The notes beneath the pieces are model-generated. The model was not told the origin of the DNA and made no database searches. It worked only from the letters and a program-made list of their open reading frames with translations. Below, in pieces: positions 1 to 7,703 of a stretch of 64,000 bases of DNA. This DNA comes from CAWCDJ01 sp963836015 (GTDB lineage Bacteria > Acidobacteriota > Terriglobia > Bryobacterales > Bryobacteraceae). The stretch is taken from NCBI GenBank assembly GCA_963836015.1, contig CAWIIF010000004.1, forward strand, positions 248,001 to 312,000. Direction: 5' to 3'. The position numbers were made by a program, and so were the translations under genes. Each line of letters opens with the position of its first letter. Positions within the stretch are counted from its first letter, which is position 1.

Positions 1-42
1 GTCGTGGCCGCCGCGGCGCCGGACTCCCGCCCGAAGCCCTGA
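1..42 (+). CDS. C-terminal end of an upstream gene (partial)
   Basis: The first reading frame is open from the window edge and ends at TGA (40-42), leaving 13 residues that are rich in alanine and proline. This would suit the tail of a gene starting upstream, but 13 codons of GC-rich sequence are weak evidence and no family can be named. Confidence 0.25.
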   Translation, partial: VVAAAAPDSRPKP

Positions 43-148
43 CGGGGCCCGGGGGCGCACCCGGAAGCGAAACTCCATTGTGGCGGCCCGCGTGTGGTGA
101 TACAGTCAACGAGAATACAGGATCGTCTTATCCGGTCAGGGAGGAATT

Positions 149-1522
149 ATGGCGGAAGAGAAGAAAAACGTCACTCGAAGGGGGTTCGGCAAATCCCTCG
201 CCCAGGCGGGTGTGGCGGCCGCCGCCGCGGGACCCGTCGCGGCGCAGATCGCGTCGCCCGGACCGGGCCAGTTCGGCCCCGTGGTCGTCGGCAATTACGC
301 GATGCTCGATCAGATCACTTTCGGCGGCATCGGAATCCGCAATCGGGGAATGGGCGACCTGCGGCAGCTGCTCGGCGACCAGCGGGTCAAATTCGTCGCC
401 ATCGCCGACGTCCGCGAGAGCGCCCGCGAGATGGTCAAGAGCACGGTCGACAACTACTATAAGAACAACGACTGCAAGATGTACCGCGATCCCGCCGAGA
501 TCCTGGCGCGGCCGGATATCGACGCCCTTCTGATCGCTACCAGCGACCGCTGGCACGGGCCGATGGCCATGTGGGCAGCCCAGTCAGGCAAGGACATGTA
601 CATCGAGAAGCCCGGCGCCATGTCCATCAACGAGAGCTACGAGATGGCCGACAACGTCCGCCGCTATGGCGTTGTGTACCAGTCGGGAGCCCAGCGCAAA
701 AACCAGTTCTCGTTCGAGTTCGCGGTCGGACTGGCGCGCAGCGGCAAGCTCGGACGGCTCACCGCCGTCCACGCGGATACCGCCATCGGACTCGGCACCG
801 TGGACGCCGGAGGCCACGGCTGGTGGGCCGCCGAAACTCCCGAACCCGATCCGCTCGTCTTCGACTGGGACAAGTGGCTCGGCCCCTGTCTCTGGCGGCC
901 CTGGAACTCGAACTACCCCGACCGGGGCCGCGGCGAGTTCTGGGACTTCCATGCCGGCCTCCTCGAGTGGGCCTCCCACACCGTTGCCATGGCTCAATGG
1001 GCCGCCGACATGGAGCACACCGAGCCCGTCGAGTACATCCCCGAAGGCCCCACGTTCCGCGGTGACGGCCTGATCGAGCGCTACACGATTTATTGCCGGT
1101 ATGCCAACGGCGTGCAGCTCATCCTGCGCAATCACACTTGGGGCGGCCTGGGCTCGTGCAGCAACCGTTTCGAGGGCACGGAGGGCTGGGTCGAGGTCGG
1201 CGATAGCGGCCGGATCGAGGTCTCCGACAATCTCAAGTCCCTCGTGCCGAAACGGCAGGGCACCCGGTACGACCCCACCGCCGAGCACATCCGCGAGTTT
1301 GTCCAGTGCATCCGCTCGCGCACCCCTCCGCGCGCCAATGCGGAAGTGACCTGCCACACGCACGTGGCTGCGCACGCCGCCTGGATCTGCGCGCAGTTGA
1401 ACCGCAAAGTAACCTGGGACCCGGCCAAACGGATGTTCCTGAACGACGAAGAGGCCAACCGCATGCGCGGCCGGGCCTATCGCGAACCGTGGCGCGCCGA
1501 AGCGCTGGCCACCAGCATGTAG
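149..1522 (+). CDS. Tat-exported Gfo/Idh/MocA family oxidoreductase
   Basis: A 457-residue NAD(P)-dependent sugar-type dehydrogenase family protein. The N-terminus has a twin-arginine signal (TRRGFGK, residues 9-15) followed by an Ala-rich hydrophobic stretch ending near AAQ, so export by Tat is likely. A Rossmann-type N-terminal half follows (GGIGIRNRGMGD), then the family EKP signature (YIEKPGAMS) that carries the catalytic lysine, and a C-terminal alpha/beta domain. A GAGG ribosome-binding site lies 7 bases before the ATG. The HEAT-repeat gene follows after 28 bases and is probably cotranscribed. The family is large and often acts on sugars or inositols; substrate is unknown. Family membership is secure. 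Confidence 0.9.
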   Translation: MAEEKKNVTRRGFGKSLAQAGVAAAAAGPVAAQIASPGPGQFGPVVVGNYAMLDQITFGGIGIRNRGMGDLRQLLGDQRVKFVAIADVRESAREMVKSTVDNYYKNNDCKMYRDPAEILARPDIDALLIATSDRWHGPMAMWAAQSGKDMYIEKPGAMSINESYEMADNVRRYGVVYQSGAQRKNQFSFEFAVGLARSGKLGRLTAVHADTAIGLGTVDAGGHGWWAAETPEPDPLVFDWDKWLGPCLWRPWNSNYPDRGRGEFWDFHAGLLEWASHTVAMAQWAADMEHTEPVEYIPEGPTFRGDGLIERYTIYCRYANGVQLILRNHTWGGLGSCSNRFEGTEGWVEVGDSGRIEVSDNLKSLVPKRQGTRYDPTAEHIREFVQCIRSRTPPRANAEVTCHTHVAAHAAWICAQLNRKVTWDPAKRMFLNDEEANRMRGRAYREPWRAEALATSM

Positions 1523-1550
1523 GCGATCAAACAGGATAAGGAGCCAGACA

Positions 1551-2354
1551 ATGCCACAGACAACTGGACAGACACAGACCGTTCCCGGCGGAGCCCCGCA
1601 GACGACACCCGCGACGCCGAAAGCCCCGCCTGCTCGCGTGCCCCCTCCGACCGTTCCTCCCGAGTTCGACGCCCTGCCTATCTGGAAGATGGAGCCGCCG
1701 AAGCTGGTGGCGATGGTGAAGGACCCGTCGTCCACCGTCTTCCAGAAGGCGATCGCGTGCAAGAAACTCGCCTTCGTCGGGGGCAGGGACGCGATCGCTC
1801 CGATGGCCGCGCTGCTGAATCACCCGCAGCTTGCCTGCTACGCAAGGTTCGGCATGGAGCCGAATCCCGATCCCTCGGTGGACGAAGCCTTCCGCGCGGC
1901 GCTCCCGAAACTCAGCGGCCGTTTGAAGATCGGAGTGATCAATTCCATTGGCGTGCGCAAGGACGCCAAGGCCCTCGACGCGCTCACCAGGTTGATCGAC
2001 GACGGCGATCCCGAAATCGCCTGCGCCGCGGCGGCTTCGGTGGGTATGATCGGCGGGATGCAGGCCGCGAGAGCGCTCGAGGCCGCCCTGGGCCGCACCC
2101 GGCCCCCGGTCTTTCCGGTTGCCGCGCGCGCCTGTCTGCTCTGCGCCGAGAACCTCATGGCCCTGAACCGCGCCCGCTCGCTCGAGCTCTACGGCCAGTT
2201 GAGCGGCGACAACATGCCGAAGCCCGTCCGCCTGGCCGCCCTACGCGTCCTGAACGCCGCTGGCCCGGCGCCCGTCACCGGAAAGAAGTGGCCGGCCCCG
2301 ACCGGGGAAGCCGCCGCCCGCGATAAGAGCGGTTTCCTCGGCCGCGATCGCTAG
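1551..2354 (+). CDS. HEAT-repeat-like protein
   Basis: A 267-residue protein with a Pro/Thr/Gln-rich N-terminus (about residues 1-45) and then helical repeats with the look of HEAT or PBS-lyase repeats, for example KALDALTRLIDDGDPEIACA followed by a paired helix. These repeats normally form a scaffold and have no catalytic residues. No signal peptide is visible. It lies 28 bases after the Tat-exported oxidoreductase, so the two probably share a transcript. Its TAG stop overlaps the stop of the convergent FmdB gene. The function cannot be stated from sequence. Confidence 0.7.
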   Translation: MPQTTGQTQTVPGGAPQTTPATPKAPPARVPPPTVPPEFDALPIWKMEPPKLVAMVKDPSSTVFQKAIACKKLAFVGGRDAIAPMAALLNHPQLACYARFGMEPNPDPSVDEAFRAALPKLSGRLKIGVINSIGVRKDAKALDALTRLIDDGDPEIACAAAASVGMIGGMQAARALEAALGRTRPPVFPVAARACLLCAENLMALNRARSLELYGQLSGDNMPKPVRLAALRVLNAAGPAPVTGKKWPAPTGEAAARDKSGFLGRDR

Positions 2355-2584
2355 TTGAAATTCATCCCGCACATGCCCGGGTTGCTGCAACGGCCGCTCG
2401 GGCACGTCGGCATCTCCGACTGCTTCGTCCCGCCGTTGGCATGCGCCGCAAATGTGGAAAGCTCCTGGTCGAGGTGCTTCTGGCCGCACGAGGGGCACTC
2501 GATCTCCGGCACGTCGGAGCTGCGGCGCACCAGCTTCTCGAATTTCGTTCCACAGTCTTTGCAGCGGTATTCGTAGATGGGCAT
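2351..2584 (-). CDS. FmdB-family zinc-ribbon protein
   Basis: A 77-residue protein with the characteristic start MPIYEYRCKDCGTKFE. Two CxxC knuckles (CKDC at 8-11 and CPSC further on) form a single zinc ribbon. The family is named after FmdB of Methylophilus, a proposed regulator of amide and urea uptake, but most members are of unknown role. The C-terminal tail holds extra cysteines (CPSGRC and NPGMCGM), which many family members show. It starts 12 bases after the end of the D,D-peptidase gene and is the last gene of the minus-strand operon. Confidence 0.88.
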   Translation of the reverse strand: MPIYEYRCKDCGTKFEKLVRRSSDVPEIECPSCGQKHLDQELSTFAAHANGGTKQSEMPTCPSGRCSNPGMCGMNFN

Positions 2585-2595
2585 AGCGAATGTTC

Positions 2596-4098
2596 CTACT
2601 CTAATATTAGATTACAAATCCGGTCCATCACACCACGCACCTCGGGGGAGCGCGCGTTGTAATTGTTCACCAGGATCGAAAACGCCACCCATTTGCCGTC
2701 CTGCCGCTCGATGTACCCCGAAAGGGCGCTGACGTGCGAGAGCGAGCCGGTCTTGGCATACACCCGCCCCGCCGCCGGGCTCTCCCCGAACCGCGAGCTG
2801 AGCGTGCCGTCCACCGCTCCCACCGGAAGCAGGCCCAGCCACTCCTGGCGCTGCGGCGTGTTCCACATGTATCGCAGCAACTGGACCACCGCCGCCGGCG
2901 TCACCAGGTTGAGCCGCGCCAGCCCCGATCCGTCGCGGAAGCTGTACGCTTCCGGCGGGATCCCCGCCTCGGCCAGGAAGGTTTTCAACTCTTCCAGCCC
3001 CGCCTCGAAGCTCCCAACGTTGCGCCGCGCCCGTCCCACCGCCCGCAGCGCCAGCTCCGCGTGCAGGTTCTGGCTGACCTTGTCGGTGATCCGCAGGTCT
3101 TCGATCATGGGCGCCGAAACCAGCCTCGCCAGTTCCACCCCGGGCCCCGTTCCGGGGGCCGGGGACTGCGTCAGATCTTCGACTTCGTAGGGGTATCGAT
3201 GGCGCGCCGCGACGCCGCCTTCTACGGTGATCCCGCGATCTTCGAGCGCCCGCCGCAGCGCCCGCGCCGCGTACAGGGCCGGATCCTCGATCCCCGCCAG
3301 CATGTCCAGCCCGCGGTCGCGCAGCGGAATCGTGCCCCACAAGCGCGCCTGCCGGCTTCCCGGGACCCGGTCGAAGTAGATCTTCCGCTCGCTTCCCGCC
3401 GCCGTGGTGCGGACCCGATTATCGATCCGGTAGAACTCGATCGCCGGGCTGAGCGAGATCGCCGCCAGGTCTCCTTCTCTCGTCCCCGGCCGCACCGTGA
3501 TGGTCTGGATATTGTCGTTCAGGGTCAGAGCCGAAACCGGCGGCCCGTCGTCGGACTGCGGATCTTCGATTCCCCAACCGGCCGCATAGGGCTCCCAGAC
3601 ATACCAGGTGTCGTCGCCCAGGATGTCGCCTTCCACGCGCCTCACACCGCGCGCCGCGATCTGGTCCGCCAGCGCCCCGATCGGCGCCAGGGGATCGCCG
3701 GCCGCCGCACCCATCCGGTAAGGAACCGCGCGCCCGGAGAGGTTCGGATCGCCTCCGCCCATCAGCCGCAGCGGCCCGTGGACGCGTCCTTCTGCGTCCG
3801 GCGGGGCGTCCGCCAGCACCCTGGTCTGAAACGTATAGTCCGGGCCGAGCCGTTCGAGCGCCAGCGCCGTGGTAAATAGCTTGGTATTCGAGGCCGGCAC
3901 GAAGAAATGGTCCGGGTTCGATTCGTATAGTGTCTTCCCGCTCTCGAGATCCACCACCTGGATGCCCCAGAACGCGGTCCTCGCCGCCAGCGACGAGGAA
4001 ATCAGCCGGTCGATGTTCTCGGCCAGGGAGCTGCCGAATGCCTGCGAGACCAGCGCCGCTGCCAGGGCCGCTGCCGCCAGGCGGCCAGTCCTCGTCAT
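2596..4098 (-). CDS. dacB: D-alanyl-D-alanine carboxypeptidase/endopeptidase, PBP4 type (S13)
   Basis: A 500-residue secreted penicillin-binding protein that trims or cleaves peptide cross-links of peptidoglycan in the periplasm. An N-terminal signal peptide (residues 1-26) precedes all three active-site motifs of the S13 family: SNTK (70-73, nucleophile Ser and Lys), SQN in KVSQNLHAE, and KTGS near the C-terminus (YAKTGSLSHVS). The long insertion between the first and second motifs is normal for PBP4, and the length fits the family (about 470-500). The start codon overlaps the stop of the upstream MFS gene by four bases, so translation is likely coupled. Confidence 0.93.
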   Translation of the reverse strand: MTRTGRLAAAALAAALVSQAFGSSLAENIDRLISSSLAARTAFWGIQVVDLESGKTLYESNPDHFFVPASNTKLFTTALALERLGPDYTFQTRVLADAPPDAEGRVHGPLRLMGGGDPNLSGRAVPYRMGAAAGDPLAPIGALADQIAARGVRRVEGDILGDDTWYVWEPYAAGWGIEDPQSDDGPPVSALTLNDNIQTITVRPGTREGDLAAISLSPAIEFYRIDNRVRTTAAGSERKIYFDRVPGSRQARLWGTIPLRDRGLDMLAGIEDPALYAARALRRALEDRGITVEGGVAARHRYPYEVEDLTQSPAPGTGPGVELARLVSAPMIEDLRITDKVSQNLHAELALRAVGRARRNVGSFEAGLEELKTFLAEAGIPPEAYSFRDGSGLARLNLVTPAAVVQLLRYMWNTPQRQEWLGLLPVGAVDGTLSSRFGESPAAGRVYAKTGSLSHVSALSGYIERQDGKWVAFSILVNNYNARSPEVRGVMDRICNLILE

Positions 4099-5282
4099 CT
4101 TCCCGTCACCTTCGATTCCAGCCAGATCAGGAGCAGCAGGGTCATCACCAGGAGCGTTCCTACCAGCGGGATCAGGATTACGATGCCGACTCCGAATTGA
4201 TCCGCCGCGTACCCCAGCGTTGCCGGGGCGATCAGCCCACCCACCAGCGCCAGCGAGAAGATGCCGTTGAAGAAGCCGGGATGGTAGTAGGGGAACCGCC
4301 GGCCGATGGCCTCCGCCACCAGCGGATAGATGCTCGCATAGCCCGCCCCCATGAAGAAGGCGCCGTTGGCAGCGCCGAACCAGTTATTCGTCGAATAGAG
4401 GATGAGGCAGCCGAACAGGGCGGCCAGGACGCTCCCCAACAGCAGGCGGCCGTGCCGTACACGCGGCAGGATGGCCACCGCCCCCAGCCTCCCGGCCATC
4501 AGGAACAGCCAGTACAGCGCCAGGGTTAGCAGCGCCGCTTTGGGACTCAGCCCCACACGCCGGATCAGGAACAGGGGGAGCCATCCGGCGATCGACCACT
4601 CGTTGCCGAACTGGATGAACAGGAGCAGCGCGAACAGAATCGCGCCCGGGCTTCGGAAGTCCTGGAGGGCCTGCCGCAGGGTTGGTTGTGTCCGTTCGGG
4701 CAGGGAAGGGAAGGTGCTCCGGCTGTAGACCGCCGCAAAAATCGCCGGCACGACCGCCAGGAGCATCAGAATTCCCGGCACCGTGTACACGGCGACCAGC
4801 AGGGTTGCCAGAAGGCACCCCAATCCGTACCAGATGCCGCCCTGGTTGACGGTCGCCGCCGCCGCGCCCTGGTAGCTGGGCGAAAGGGCATAAAACAGGC
4901 TCACATTCAGCATGCCGGCGGAAATGCCCAGCACCAGGAGCCCGCCCGCCCGCCACCACGCGGAAAGCGGCGGCGATACCAGGGCCAGGTAGATCAGCGC
5001 GACCGAGGCCAGGGCGCACGCGAACACCAGCAGAAACGAAAGGCCTTTCCGCTCGCGGATCGGCCGCGCCAGCGCCACCGCGGCCACAATCCCGGCAGCC
5101 AGGCTCAGGAAGTAATTGCCGACGGCCGTGAAATCGGCGGGATCCCGATGATATCCCCAGGCTGGCAGGATCGCCCCCAGCAGCGCCATCAGAAACCCGG
5201 AGAGGAGGAATCCGGCCAGGGCCTTCCCCCCCTCCGACCGCGTTGCCGGGTCGGCGGCCGTGTTAGTTGGAGCCAAGCTCAC
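4095..5282 (-). CDS. MFS transporter
   Basis: A 395-residue polytopic membrane protein with about 12 hydrophobic segments in two halves and a charged central loop (around PSLPERTQPTLRQALQDF), typical of the major facilitator superfamily. A conserved-type loop motif occurs after the eighth segment (GRLGAVAILPRVRHGRLL). The substrate cannot be told. It overlaps the D,D-peptidase start by four bases and heads the MFS-dacB-fmdB operon, so a role with cell-wall fragments is possible but only inferred from position. Confidence 0.82.
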   Translation of the reverse strand: MSLAPTNTAADPATRSEGGKALAGFLLSGFLMALLGAILPAWGYHRDPADFTAVGNYFLSLAAGIVAAVALARPIRERKGLSFLLVFACALASVALIYLALVSPPLSAWWRAGGLLVLGISAGMLNVSLFYALSPSYQGAAAATVNQGGIWYGLGCLLATLLVAVYTVPGILMLLAVVPAIFAAVYSRSTFPSLPERTQPTLRQALQDFRSPGAILFALLLFIQFGNEWSIAGWLPLFLIRRVGLSPKAALLTLALYWLFLMAGRLGAVAILPRVRHGRLLLGSVLAALFGCLILYSTNNWFGAANGAFFMGAGYASIYPLVAEAIGRRFPYYHPGFFNGIFSLALVGGLIAPATLGYAADQFGVGIVILIPLVGTLLVMTLLLLIWLESKVTGR

Positions 5283-5387
5283 AGAGTTCGATTGTACCGT
5301 GCCCCGGGTTCTGTGGAAAACCGTAGCGCGGTTCCCGAATTTGGGAGGAATCCCGATTGTTATCCAGTGTTATCAGTGATTTACGGT

Positions 5388-5403
5388 TGGCATGCCACTT
5401 GCA
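5388..5403 (+). promoter_or_regulatory. Sigma54 (RpoN) promoter
   Basis: TGGCAT-N5-TTGCA, with GG at 5389-5390 and GC at 5401-5402 separated by exactly 10 bases, matches the RpoN consensus TGGCAC-N5-TTGCW at all but one position. Transcription would start near 5414. Just upstream (about 5334-5352) are near-palindromes built on TCCC/GGGA that might bind an enhancer-binding protein. Confidence 0.72.
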
Positions 5404-5413
5404 ATTCAGGGCA

Positions 5414-5518
5414 GTGGGTTTGGTTCAGGGAATTTTTTAGAAGCTTTGGGTGAGTTGCCTCGTCTGGGCTTGTCCGTCCCCACTCCGGTCTCCATCTACC
5501 GGAGTGGGGCTTTTTTTT
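5414..5518 (+). ncRNA. Candidate sigma54-dependent small RNA
   Basis: About 105 bases separate the predicted start of the sigma54 promoter (near 5414) from the end of a perfect terminator. No convincing reading frame with a ribosome-binding site lies inside, and the next gene starts after the terminator (5561). The simplest reading is a short non-coding transcript whose 3' end is the terminator hairpin. I do not recognise it as a known RNA family. Existence is inferred from the paired promoter and terminator only. Confidence 0.5.
5478..5518 (+). terminator. Rho-independent terminator
   Basis: CCCCACTCCGG (5478-5488) pairs perfectly with CCGGAGTGGGG (5499-5509) around a 10-base loop and is followed by C and eight T residues (5511-5518). 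This is a textbook intrinsic terminator for plus-strand transcription. No protein gene on the plus strand ends just before it. Confidence 0.93.
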
Positions 5519-5560
5519 GGCCTTTCCGGCACTTTGATACACTGATTCCTTCACGACATC

Positions 5561-6595
5561 ATGGGACTTTATGCTCGGTGGATGGACGGGTGGGAACGGA
5601 AACTCGCCACACGGGATACAAACCGCGTGGTTCGCCCCTTCGAGTGGGGCACCGATTGGCTTCATTCCATCGGATACCCTGCCTGCCCGGCCGACGCCAA
5701 CGGCGATGCCCGGGCACGCGTCGGGCAGTTTGCCGCCGAAGCCGTAGCCGGTTCCGACCGCTTCTACTCCTACGAGCCGGTGCGCGACTATGGCCTGAAA
5801 GACGGGCTTCTGACTTTCACCAGCCCGGTCCCGACCCGATACCCCAACAATGACCGGGTTCACGCCTCCTGGTTTCCAGCCGCGGGAAGCCGCCGCCGGG
5901 CGCTTGTGGTGCTGCCCCAGTGGAACGCCGCGGCGGACGGCCACGTAGGTCTCGCCAAGTTGTTGAACCGATTCGGAATCAGCGCATTGCGGATGTCGAT
6001 GGCGTACCACGCCGAGCGCATGCCGCCCGAACTGGAGCGCGCCGACTATCACGTCTCGAGCAACGTCGGCCGCACCATCCATGCCGGCCGTCAGTCGGTT
6101 ATCGATGCCCGCGCCTGCCTGGACTGGCTCCAGCAGCAAGGCTATGAGCGGCTGGGGATCCTCGGAACCAGCCTGGGTTCGTGCGTTGCCTTCATCGCCG
6201 CAGCCCATGACCCGCGCATCGCTGTAGGAATTTTCAACCATGTCTCGATGTATTTTTCCGACGTGGTTTGGACAGGCCTTTCCACCCAGCACATCCGCCG
6301 CAAGCTCGGTGAGCAGGTCAGCCAGGACGATCTGCGCCGCTACTGGGCCGTCATCAGTCCTGCCAGCTATCTCCAGCGCATGCGGGGCCGCCCCATGCAG
6401 AACCTGCTGATCTGGGCGCGCCACGACAGTACGTTCCTGCCGGTCTATTCCCAACAGGTTCTGCGCAGCTTCAAAGAGTTGGAATTGCCGCACCAGGTTT
6501 TCACCCTGCCTTGCGGCCATTACACGACCGGCCAATTCCCGTTCAACCTCATGGATGGACTCGCCATGTGCCGTTTCGCTGCCCGCCACCTCTGA
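5561..6595 (+). CDS. Alpha/beta hydrolase (ABHD18-like)
   Basis: A 344-residue hydrolase-fold protein. The nucleophile elbow GTSLGS (202-207) places Ser204; ARHDSTF supplies a candidate catalytic Asp and CGHYTTG near the C-terminus the His, so the full triad is visible. There is no signal peptide, suggesting a cytoplasmic enzyme. The overall arrangement resembles the ABHD18-type hydrolases; the substrate is unknown. It stands alone after a terminator. The ATG start is accepted because the frame upstream is crossed by that terminator, though the ribosome-binding site is weak. Confidence 0.82.
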   Translation: MGLYARWMDGWERKLATRDTNRVVRPFEWGTDWLHSIGYPACPADANGDARARVGQFAAEAVAGSDRFYSYEPVRDYGLKDGLLTFTSPVPTRYPNNDRVHASWFPAAGSRRRALVVLPQWNAAADGHVGLAKLLNRFGISALRMSMAYHAERMPPELERADYHVSSNVGRTIHAGRQSVIDARACLDWLQQQGYERLGILGTSLGSCVAFIAAAHDPRIAVGIFNHVSMYFSDVVWTGLSTQHIRRKLGEQVSQDDLRRYWAVISPASYLQRMRGRPMQNLLIWARHDSTFLPVYSQQVLRSFKELELPHQVFTLPCGHYTTGQFPFNLMDGLAMCRFAARHL

Positions 6596-6712
6596 CCCGG
6601 TACCCCTAGGCTATGTCGTAACCTAAACAATGCATGGTGCTTATTTCCTGATCTCCACAAAACCATATTGACAATCCGGCAGGACCCATGCGAGCATATT
6701 TCCATCACTGGA

Positions 6713-6728
6713 AAAGGAGGTGGTCCAG
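6713..6728 (+). promoter_or_regulatory. Extended Shine-Dalgarno / anti-16S sequence
   Basis: AAAGGAGGTGGTCCAG can pair with all of the last 16 bases of the usual bacterial 16S rRNA (CUGGAUCACCUCCUUU), with a single G-U wobble. Ordinary ribosome-binding sites pair over 4-7 bases. The pairing would extend to six bases before the ATG at 6735. Confidence 0.6.
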
Positions 6729-6734
6729 AAAATT

Positions 6735-6776
6735 ATGGAAAGTTGCAAACGACCGCGAGAGGTGGCCGACTGCTGA
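6735..6776 (+). CDS. 13-codon minigene upstream of rpmE
   Basis: ATG at 6735 opens a 13-residue frame (MESCKRPREVADC) ending at TGA (6774-6776). It contains two cysteines and a basic middle. What makes it notable is the leader in front, which complements the 16S 3' end over 16 bases; the GGAGG core is 14 bases from the ATG, longer than usual. It could be a leader peptide controlling bL31, or the ATG could be incidental to a non-coding ribosome-binding RNA. No family known to me. Confidence 0.35.
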   Translation: MESCKRPREVADC

Positions 6777-6883
6777 AGTCGACCTTCTAACGTAGCCGAC
6801 TCCGTCCAGTGGCGGGGTCTCGTTCCTGTGGACCGGCTGCCTCTTGTGTCAGCTCAGCCTCAGGCTTCATCCAAGGCTACCTG

Positions 6884-6909
6884 CCCCCGTGACCTTCGGG
6901 TCACGGGGG
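6884..6909 (+). terminator. Perfect UUCG hairpin between minigene and rpmE
   Basis: CCCCCGTGACC (6884-6894) and GGTCACGGGGG (6899-6909) form an 11-bp perfect stem capped by a TTCG tetraloop, followed by TTCGTGTT. The poor T-tract makes it either a weak terminator/attenuator for the upstream transcript or a stable leader structure before rpmE, whose ATG is 43 bases further on. Confidence 0.6.
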
Positions 6910-6952
6910 TTCGTGTTATACTGGAGCTTTCGAAAGGACTCCCCGTAAGAAA

Positions 6953-7183
6953 ATGAAGGCTGGTATTCACCCCGCTTACAACGAAATCAATGTGATCTGC
7001 GCCTGCGGCCACACCTTCAAGACCCGCTCCACGCACAAGGGCGATATCCGTGTGGAAATCTGCTCTTCCTGCCACCCGTTCTTCACTGGCCGTCAGAAGT
7101 TGATTGACACCGCCGGCCGGGTCGATCGGTTCGAAAGGAAGTACAAAGCTACCCGTGGCGCCAAAAAGGCTTTGACCACTTAA
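6953..7183 (+). CDS. rpmE: 50S ribosomal protein bL31 (zinc form)
   Basis: A 76-residue ribosomal protein that bridges the ribosomal subunits. Residues C16, C18, C37 and C40 (CAC and CSSC) give the zinc-binding C+ form, and the block CSSCHPFFTGRQK is diagnostic of the family. Length is normal. It is monocistronic, with a strong terminator 20 bases after the stop. The 357-base region upstream carries unusual leader features that may control it. Confidence 0.97.
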   Translation: MKAGIHPAYNEINVICACGHTFKTRSTHKGDIRVEICSSCHPFFTGRQKLIDTAGRVDRFERKYKATRGAKKALTT

Positions 7184-7202
7184 CCTTTCCCCCAAAAAGT
7201 TC

Positions 7203-7246
7203 AAGGGGCCGGACAACCGCTCGAGTTGTCCGGCCCCTTCTGTTTT
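7203..7246 (+). terminator. Bidirectional intrinsic terminator
   Basis: A 15-bp perfect stem (7203-7217 with 7225-7239) with a 7-base loop, followed by CTGTTTTT on the plus strand; on the minus strand the stem is followed by GAACTTTTT. It ends rpmE and probably also the convergent Spy-like gene that stops at 7260. Confidence 0.92.
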
Positions 7247-7259
7247 TGCGTGGGAAAGT

Positions 7260-7694
7260 CTATTTCTTGCTTTCGCCGGGCGGCCGGCGGTCGCGTTCCC
7301 GCTTGTGCATCGCGTCGCGCTCGGCCTGCCACTTGTCGTAACGCGGCAGCTGGTCGGGCCGCAGCATGGCGCGAACCTCTTCCTTCTGCTTATCCCAAAG
7401 GGCCCGGCTCTTGGCGCTTCCTTCTTTGTGCAACTCGTCGAAAGCCTGGCGGGTCTCGTCGTAGATGCGGTTGAGCTGCGCCACCTGCTGATCATCCAGC
7501 CCGATCTTTTCGCGCTGATCGGCGATCAGCCTGCGCCGCGCCTCTTCCGGATCGAGCCGCTGCCCCGTACGCGGCGGAGGAGCGGTAACGACGGTATTCA
7601 CCGTATAAAGACGATAGCCGACGACCCCGACCAGCGCCCCGCTCGCGAAAACAAGCAAAAGCGAGAGCAGCGCGGAAACCTTTGATTTGGGCAT
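7260..7694 (-). CDS. Membrane-anchored Spy/CpxP-like periplasmic protein
   Basis: 144 residues: one N-terminal hydrophobic segment (about 8-28) anchors or exports a highly charged helical domain. Phrases such as LGLDD-type (IGLDDQQVAQLNRIYDETR) and MLRPDQLPRYDKWQ match the layout of Spy/CpxP/heavy-metal-resistance (LTxxQ-like) proteins, which act as periplasmic chaperones or metal/stress sensors. It is the third gene after the ECF sigma factor and anti-sigma candidate, ten bases after the latter, so it probably senses envelope stress for that pair. The ligand is unknown. Confidence 0.7.
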   Translation of the reverse strand: MPKSKVSALLSLLLVFASGALVGVVGYRLYTVNTVVTAPPPRTGQRLDPEEARRRLIADQREKIGLDDQQVAQLNRIYDETRQAFDELHKEGSAKSRALWDKQKEEVRAMLRPDQLPRYDKWQAERDAMHKRERDRRPPGESKK

Positions 7695-7703
7695 CGCGTT
7701 AGA

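Larger units (their letters stand above)
6596..6952 (+). other. Intergenic leader region before rpmE
   Basis: 357 bases without a long gene. It holds a TTGACA box (6668-6673) without a well-spaced -10, a 16-base stretch complementary to the 16S rRNA 3' end (6713-6728), a 13-codon reading frame (6735-6776), a perfect UUCG-capped hairpin (6884-6909), and then the rpmE leader. It looks like a structured 5' leader or a separate small transcript. Confidence 0.6.

Noticed and set aside
5392..5853. Protein-coding frame of 153 codons across the sigma54 unit
   Set aside because: It runs through the terminator and into the hydrolase gene in another frame, with no ribosome-binding site or family-like residues.
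6668..6700. Sigma70 promoter for the minigene/rpmE leader from TTGACA
   Set aside because: TTGACA is perfect but no acceptable -10 hexamer lies at 16-18 bases; the nearest AT-rich hexamer is 21 bases away.
6765..6776. Programmed frameshift at the minigene stop, as in RF2
   Set aside because: The context TGC TGA lacks the CUU slip codon, and the next frame gives no recognisable protein.
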